Of a stretch of 64,000 nt of DNA, positions 60,870 through 64,000 are shown one piece after another. Within the stretch, counting starts at the first letter, position 1; every line of letters begins with the position of its first letter. The notes beneath the pieces are model-generated. The model was not told the DNA's origin and searched no databases. It was given only the letters and a program-made list of their open reading frames with translations. The position numbers and the translations under genes were made by a program. The stretch is from Pseudomonas sp. ABC1 (GTDB lineage Bacteria > Pseudomonadota > Gammaproteobacteria > Pseudomonadales > Pseudomonadaceae). The stretch is from positions 2,851,501 to 2,915,500 of the forward strand of contig NZ_CP058349.1 of the NCBI RefSeq assembly GCF_013395055.1. The letters run 5' to 3'.

Positions 60870-62332
60870 GTGGCAGGTTCCTCCGTCATGTCGTTGGCCA
60901 GGTGCCAGAGGTGCAGCACGGCGTAGGCACGCCATGGGCGCCAGGCCTGCGAGCGGGCTTCGCTTTGCCGCTCGCTGAGCGTGCAGTCTTCACCGAGCAT
61001 CTGGCGCAGGATAAGGTCCCCGGCCGGGTAGGCATCGGGTTGGCCGAGGGCGCGCAGGGCCATGTAGTGCGCGGTCCAGGGGCCGATGCCGGGCAGGGCG
61101 ATGCAGCGCTGGACGAACGTCTCCAGACTCTGCCCCGCGGAAAAGTCCAGGCGCCCTTCGAGGCAGGCGCGCGCCAGGTTACGCAGGGTCGAGGCCCGGG
61201 TGCGTGGCAGGCCGATCTGTTCCAGTTCGGCTTCGACCAGGTCTGCCGGGCTTGGGAAATGCCGGTCCAGTCCTTCCGGCATGCCGGGCAGGACGATGCC
61301 GAAGCGTTCGACGAGACGGCGCGCCAGGGTGGTGGCCGCCGCGACACTGACCTGTTGCCCGAGCACCGCCCGCACGGCGACTTCGAAACCGTCCCAGCCA
61401 CCGGGTACGCGCAGGCCCGGACGACGAGCGATGCCCTTGGCCAGCAGCGGTTCGCTGGCCAGGCTGGCGTGTACCAGGCGCAGGTCGGCGTCGAGGTCGA
61501 AGATGCGTCGCACGCGGCGCACCAGGTCGGGAATCATGAGTGCGGGCACGTTTTCCAGGTGCAGGCGCAATTCCGGGCGCTGTGGATCGGCGCTCACCCG
61601 CAGGTGTCCAGGTTGTTCCGGAGAGCCGGTAACCCGTTCGTAGCTGTCCTCGCCGATGCGTTCAACGCCAGGAATGGCACGCCGTCGCAGGAATGCCAGC
61701 ATCGCAGGGAAATCCAGTGGCGGGCGGTAACCCAGGCGAAGCGTCAAGCCGTTTCCGGTGGTTCGCTCCTGCTGTCGTCGCAAGGCGCTCGGCGGCATTG
61801 CGCAGCCTGCCAGAAAGGCGGCATTGAAGCGGCGCAGGCTGTTGAACCCGGCGGCCATCGCCACATCGGTGATCGACAGGCTGGTTTCGCTCAATAGCTG
61901 CTTGGCCATGAGCAGGCGCTGGGTGGCATGGACCTGGCTGGGCGTGGCCCCCAGCCGCTCGACGAACAGGCGCTGCAATTGCCGGCTGCTGAGGCCAAGG
62001 CGGTGGGCCAGGTCGGTGATCGACTGCTCCTGCAGGAAGCCATCGTTGATTAGCGCCAGGCCCCGTTGCAGGTTGTGCTCGAACAACGCCTGCTGTGCCT
62101 GCGGCGCGAGTTCCGGACGGCAGCGCAGGCAGGGGCGAAAGCCGGCTGCCGCCGCTGCTGCGGCGCTTGGGTAGTACTGGACATTCTCGGGCTTCGGCGG
62201 GCGCGCGGGGCAGACCGGACGGCAATAGATCCCGGTGCTGAGGACAGCCGTGTAGAACACGCCATCGAAGCGTGGGTCACGCGCCAGGCGGGCTTGTTCG
62301 CATTGTCGGTGATCGAGGAGGAGGCTGTTCAT
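60866..62332 (-). CDS. alkA: Ada-AlkA fusion: methyl-phosphotriester sensor/AraC regulator plus 3-methyladenine DNA glycosylase
   Basis: A 488-residue fusion. Start at 62332 (MNSLLLDHRQ) fits the family; an ATG 17 codons upstream (62383) is possible. Domain 1 is the Ada zinc domain with Cys37, Cys41, Cys68 and Cys71 (YCRPVC and CLRC). Domain 2 is an AraC-type helix-turn-helix (about residues 85-185, LGLSSRQLQRLF). Domain 3, from about 195, is AlkA with helix-hairpin-helix LPGIGPWTAHYMALRALG and the catalytic Asp in YPAGD. It should sense methylated DNA, activate its own operon, and excise methylated bases. Confidence 0.92.
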   Translation of the reverse strand: MNSLLLDHRQCEQARLARDPRFDGVFYTAVLSTGIYCRPVCPARPPKPENVQYYPSAAAAAAAGFRPCLRCRPELAPQAQQALFEHNLQRGLALINDGFLQEQSITDLAHRLGLSSRQLQRLFVERLGATPSQVHATQRLLMAKQLLSETSLSITDVAMAAGFNSLRRFNAAFLAGCAMPPSALRRQQERTTGNGLTLRLGYRPPLDFPAMLAFLRRRAIPGVERIGEDSYERVTGSPEQPGHLRVSADPQRPELRLHLENVPALMIPDLVRRVRRIFDLDADLRLVHASLASEPLLAKGIARRPGLRVPGGWDGFEVAVRAVLGQQVSVAAATTLARRLVERFGIVLPGMPEGLDRHFPSPADLVEAELEQIGLPRTRASTLRNLARACLEGRLDFSAGQSLETFVQRCIALPGIGPWTAHYMALRALGQPDAYPAGDLILRQMLGEDCTLSERQSEARSQAWRPWRAYAVLHLWHLANDMTEEPAT

Positions 62333-62413
62333 GTCGCCGAGTCTAGCCTGCTGCGCATGGGCGGACTGGCCGTTTTCGGACATGAATGCTCAAAAAGGGG
62401 GAATGTTCCAAGT

Positions 62414-62445
62414 GCCACTGCCGCAGGACAGCCTGCGGCAGTGGC
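62414..62445. terminator. 14-base perfect hairpin at the rhlE 3' end
   Basis: GCCACTGCCGCAGG (62414-62427) and CCTGCGGCAGTGGC (62432-62445) pair perfectly around ACAG. It lies 10 bases past the rhlE stop. No T-run follows on the - strand, so termination is likely but not certain. Confidence 0.6.
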
Positions 62446-62454
62446 GACTGCTGC

Positions 62455-64000
62455 TTACGACTCGCGGTTGCGGGTCAGCAAGGCAGGTTTTTCACCGCGT
62501 GGGCGGCTTGGCAATTGTTCGAGCTGCTCGAGGCTGGGCAGCCGATCCACTTTTGATTCCTTGTGGATGATCACCGGTTGCTTCTCGCGTGGCTTGACCG
62601 CCGGCTCCGCGAGATCACGTTCCGGGCGGCGATTTTCGCCGTTGCGTCGAGGCTGTCCGGCGCGCTGTTGTGGCTGCCCCGTGCGTTTACCCTTGCCCGG
62701 GTTCGCGCCACGGGCGTTTGCCGCCGGTGCGGATTGTTGTCCGCGTGGCTGGGCCTGGGCACCGGGGCGGCGGCCACGGCCCTGGGCCTTGTTCTGGTAC
62801 GGGCTGACGTAATCGACACTGTTGCCGAAGTTGTCCACGTCATCGTCGAGGAAAACCTCGGGGTCACGGTCCGCCGGAATCCGAGGTGGCCGGGTGGTGG
62901 CGGGCTGGCCCTGGGCGTTGGTGGCGGCTTTGGGCTTGTTGCGGTTGCGCGGATTGCGCCCCTGGCGTTCTTTCTGCTCGCCGCTGCCTTCGGCCGCTGG
63001 TTTCTTGCTGCGCTCGCCGCGTGGCTTCTGTTCGCCGCGCGGTGGGCGTGGCGGACGCGGTTCCCGCACTTCCGGCTTCTCTGCTTCGACGCTGGAAGCA
63101 TCGAAACCCATGAGGTCACCATCGGGAATGCGCTGCTTGGTCATCCGTTCGATGCCCTTGAGCAGCTTCTCTTCGTCCGGAGCGACCAGGGAAATGGCTT
63201 CACCGCTACGTCCGGCACGGCCGGTACGACCGATGCGGTGCACGTAGTCTTCTTCCACGTTGGGCAGTTCGAAGTTGACCACATGGGGCAACTGGTCGAT
63301 ATCCAGGCCGCGGGCGGCGATATCGGTGGCGACCAGGATGCGCACGGCATTCGCCTTGAAGTCGGCCAGTGCCTTGGTGCGGGCGTTCTGGCTCTTGTTG
63401 CCGTGGATGGCCACGGCGGGCAGGCCGTGCTTGTCCAGGTACTCGGCAAGGCGGTTGGCGCCGTGCTTGGTGCGGGTGAACACCAGCACCTGTTCCCAGG
63501 CACCCTGGGTGATCAGGTGAGCCAGCAAGGCACGCTTGTGACTGGCCGGCAGGCGGAATACGCGTTGTTCGATACGCTCGACCGTGGTGTTCGGCGGCGT
63601 GACCTCGATGCGCTCCGGCTCGTGCAGCAGCTTGCCGGCGAGGTCGGTGATGTCCTTCGAGAAGGTGGCAGAGAACAGCAGGTTCTGGCGCTTGCTCGGC
63701 AGCTTGGCGAGGACTTTCTTGACGTCGTGGATGAAGCCCATGTCGAGCATGCGGTCGGCTTCATCCAGTACCAGGATTTCCACCTGGGACAGGTCAATGG
63801 CTTTCTGGTTGGCCAGGTCGAGCAGGCGACCGGGGCAGGCGACCAGTACGTCCAGGCCCTTGGCGATGGCCTGGACCTGCGGGTTCATGCCGACCCCGCC
63901 GAAGATGCAGGCGCTTTTCAGCGGCAGGTCGCGGGCGTAGAGCTTGAAGCTGTCGTGCACCTGGGCAGCCAGTTCGCGCGTCGGCGTCAGCACCAGCACG
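62455..64000 (-). CDS. rhlE: DEAD-box RNA helicase RhlE type (5' truncated by window end)
   Basis: 514 residues are visible and the frame is still open at 64000, so the N terminus (Q motif and Walker A) is outside. Visible motifs are PTRELA, GGVGMNPQ, ACPGRLLD, DEAD, SAT, ATDIAARGLDI and HRIGRTGRAG. A 200-residue C-terminal tail is rich in Arg, Pro, Gln and Gly (many PRGEQ and RG units), typical of Pseudomonas RhlE paralogues and probably disordered and RNA-binding. Its role is RNA remodelling, ribosome or mRNA turnover. Confidence 0.92.
   Translation of the reverse strand, partial: VLVLTPTRELAAQVHDSFKLYARDLPLKSACIFGGVGMNPQVQAIAKGLDVLVACPGRLLDLANQKAIDLSQVEILVLDEADRMLDMGFIHDVKKVLAKLPSKRQNLLFSATFSKDITDLAGKLLHEPERIEVTPPNTTVERIEQRVFRLPASHKRALLAHLITQGAWEQVLVFTRTKHGANRLAEYLDKHGLPAVAIHGNKSQNARTKALADFKANAVRILVATDIAARGLDIDQLPHVVNFELPNVEEDYVHRIGRTGRAGRSGEAISLVAPDEEKLLKGIERMTKQRIPDGDLMGFDASSVEAEKPEVREPRPPRPPRGEQKPRGERSKKPAAEGSGEQKERQGRNPRNRNKPKAATNAQGQPATTRPPRIPADRDPEVFLDDDVDNFGNSVDYVSPYQNKAQGRGRRPGAQAQPRGQQSAPAANARGANPGKGKRTGQPQQRAGQPRRNGENRRPERDLAEPAVKPREKQPVIIHKESKVDRLPSLEQLEQLPSRPRGEKPALLTRNRES

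Overview
The window is chromosomal DNA of a high-GC gammaproteobacterium, almost certainly a Pseudomonas. It carries a TtgABC/MexAB-OprM-type pump, Mpl, a UbiX-Mpl pair, an xpt-cytochrome c5 pair, several FecI/FecR/TonB-receptor cassettes and Pseudomonas-style palindromic intergenic repeats. No phage, integrase, transposase of an IS element, CRISPR array, rRNA or tRNA was found. Both edges cut genes: a GMC oxidoreductase on the left and an RhlE-type helicase on the right.

Layout. (1) 1-1030: tail of a GMC dehydrogenase translationally coupled to a small periplasmic cytochrome c, followed by a small hydrolase (1165-1713). (2) 1940-9972: a tight + strand cluster of an LLM-type flavin monooxygenase, a class II aldolase/adducin-like protein, a complete SsuABC/TauABC-like ABC importer with two different permeases, an MFS transporter, and a CysB-type LysR regulator. 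This looks like an uptake-and-oxygenation pathway for an unidentified, probably sulfur-containing, compound and is the best candidate for an undescribed system. (3) 10060-22000: housekeeping and accessory genes (lipoprotein, YhiN flavoprotein, YccS-type FUSC protein, CysQ, NudE, YrfG, DnaQ-like exonuclease, cNMP/CBS/DUF294 protein, DbpA, YihG-like acyltransferase, retropepsin-like protein).

(4) 21970-41888: an iron-acquisition region with three complete cell-surface-signalling cassettes, each ordered sigma factor, FecR anti-sigma factor, TonB receptor with an N-terminal signalling (STN) domain. Two are on the - strand (27338-23334 and 32679-28639) and one on the + strand (37875-41888). The first continues into a PepSY-TM protein and a 56-residue membrane protein. 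Between cassettes lie an Rpn/PD-(D/E)XK nuclease, SelO and the MscK channel. Fur-box-like sites precede two sigma genes, and a shared GAAAA...GCGTTGT motif lies about 75 nt before two of the receptor genes. A perfect six-copy heptamer array forms the 3' end of one fecR gene and abuts the receptor promoter.

(5) 42445-53792: Mpl, UbiX, MdtD-like MFS, NDH-2, cytochrome c5, Xpt, GAPDH, a chemoreceptor, BioA, cytochrome b561. (6) 53828-60313: YceI, then a ttgABC-type RND efflux operon whose promoter carries a very TtgR-like operator although no ttgR gene is adjacent. (7) 60378-64000: an Ogt plus Ada-AlkA fusion DNA-alkylation repair operon and the RhlE helicase.
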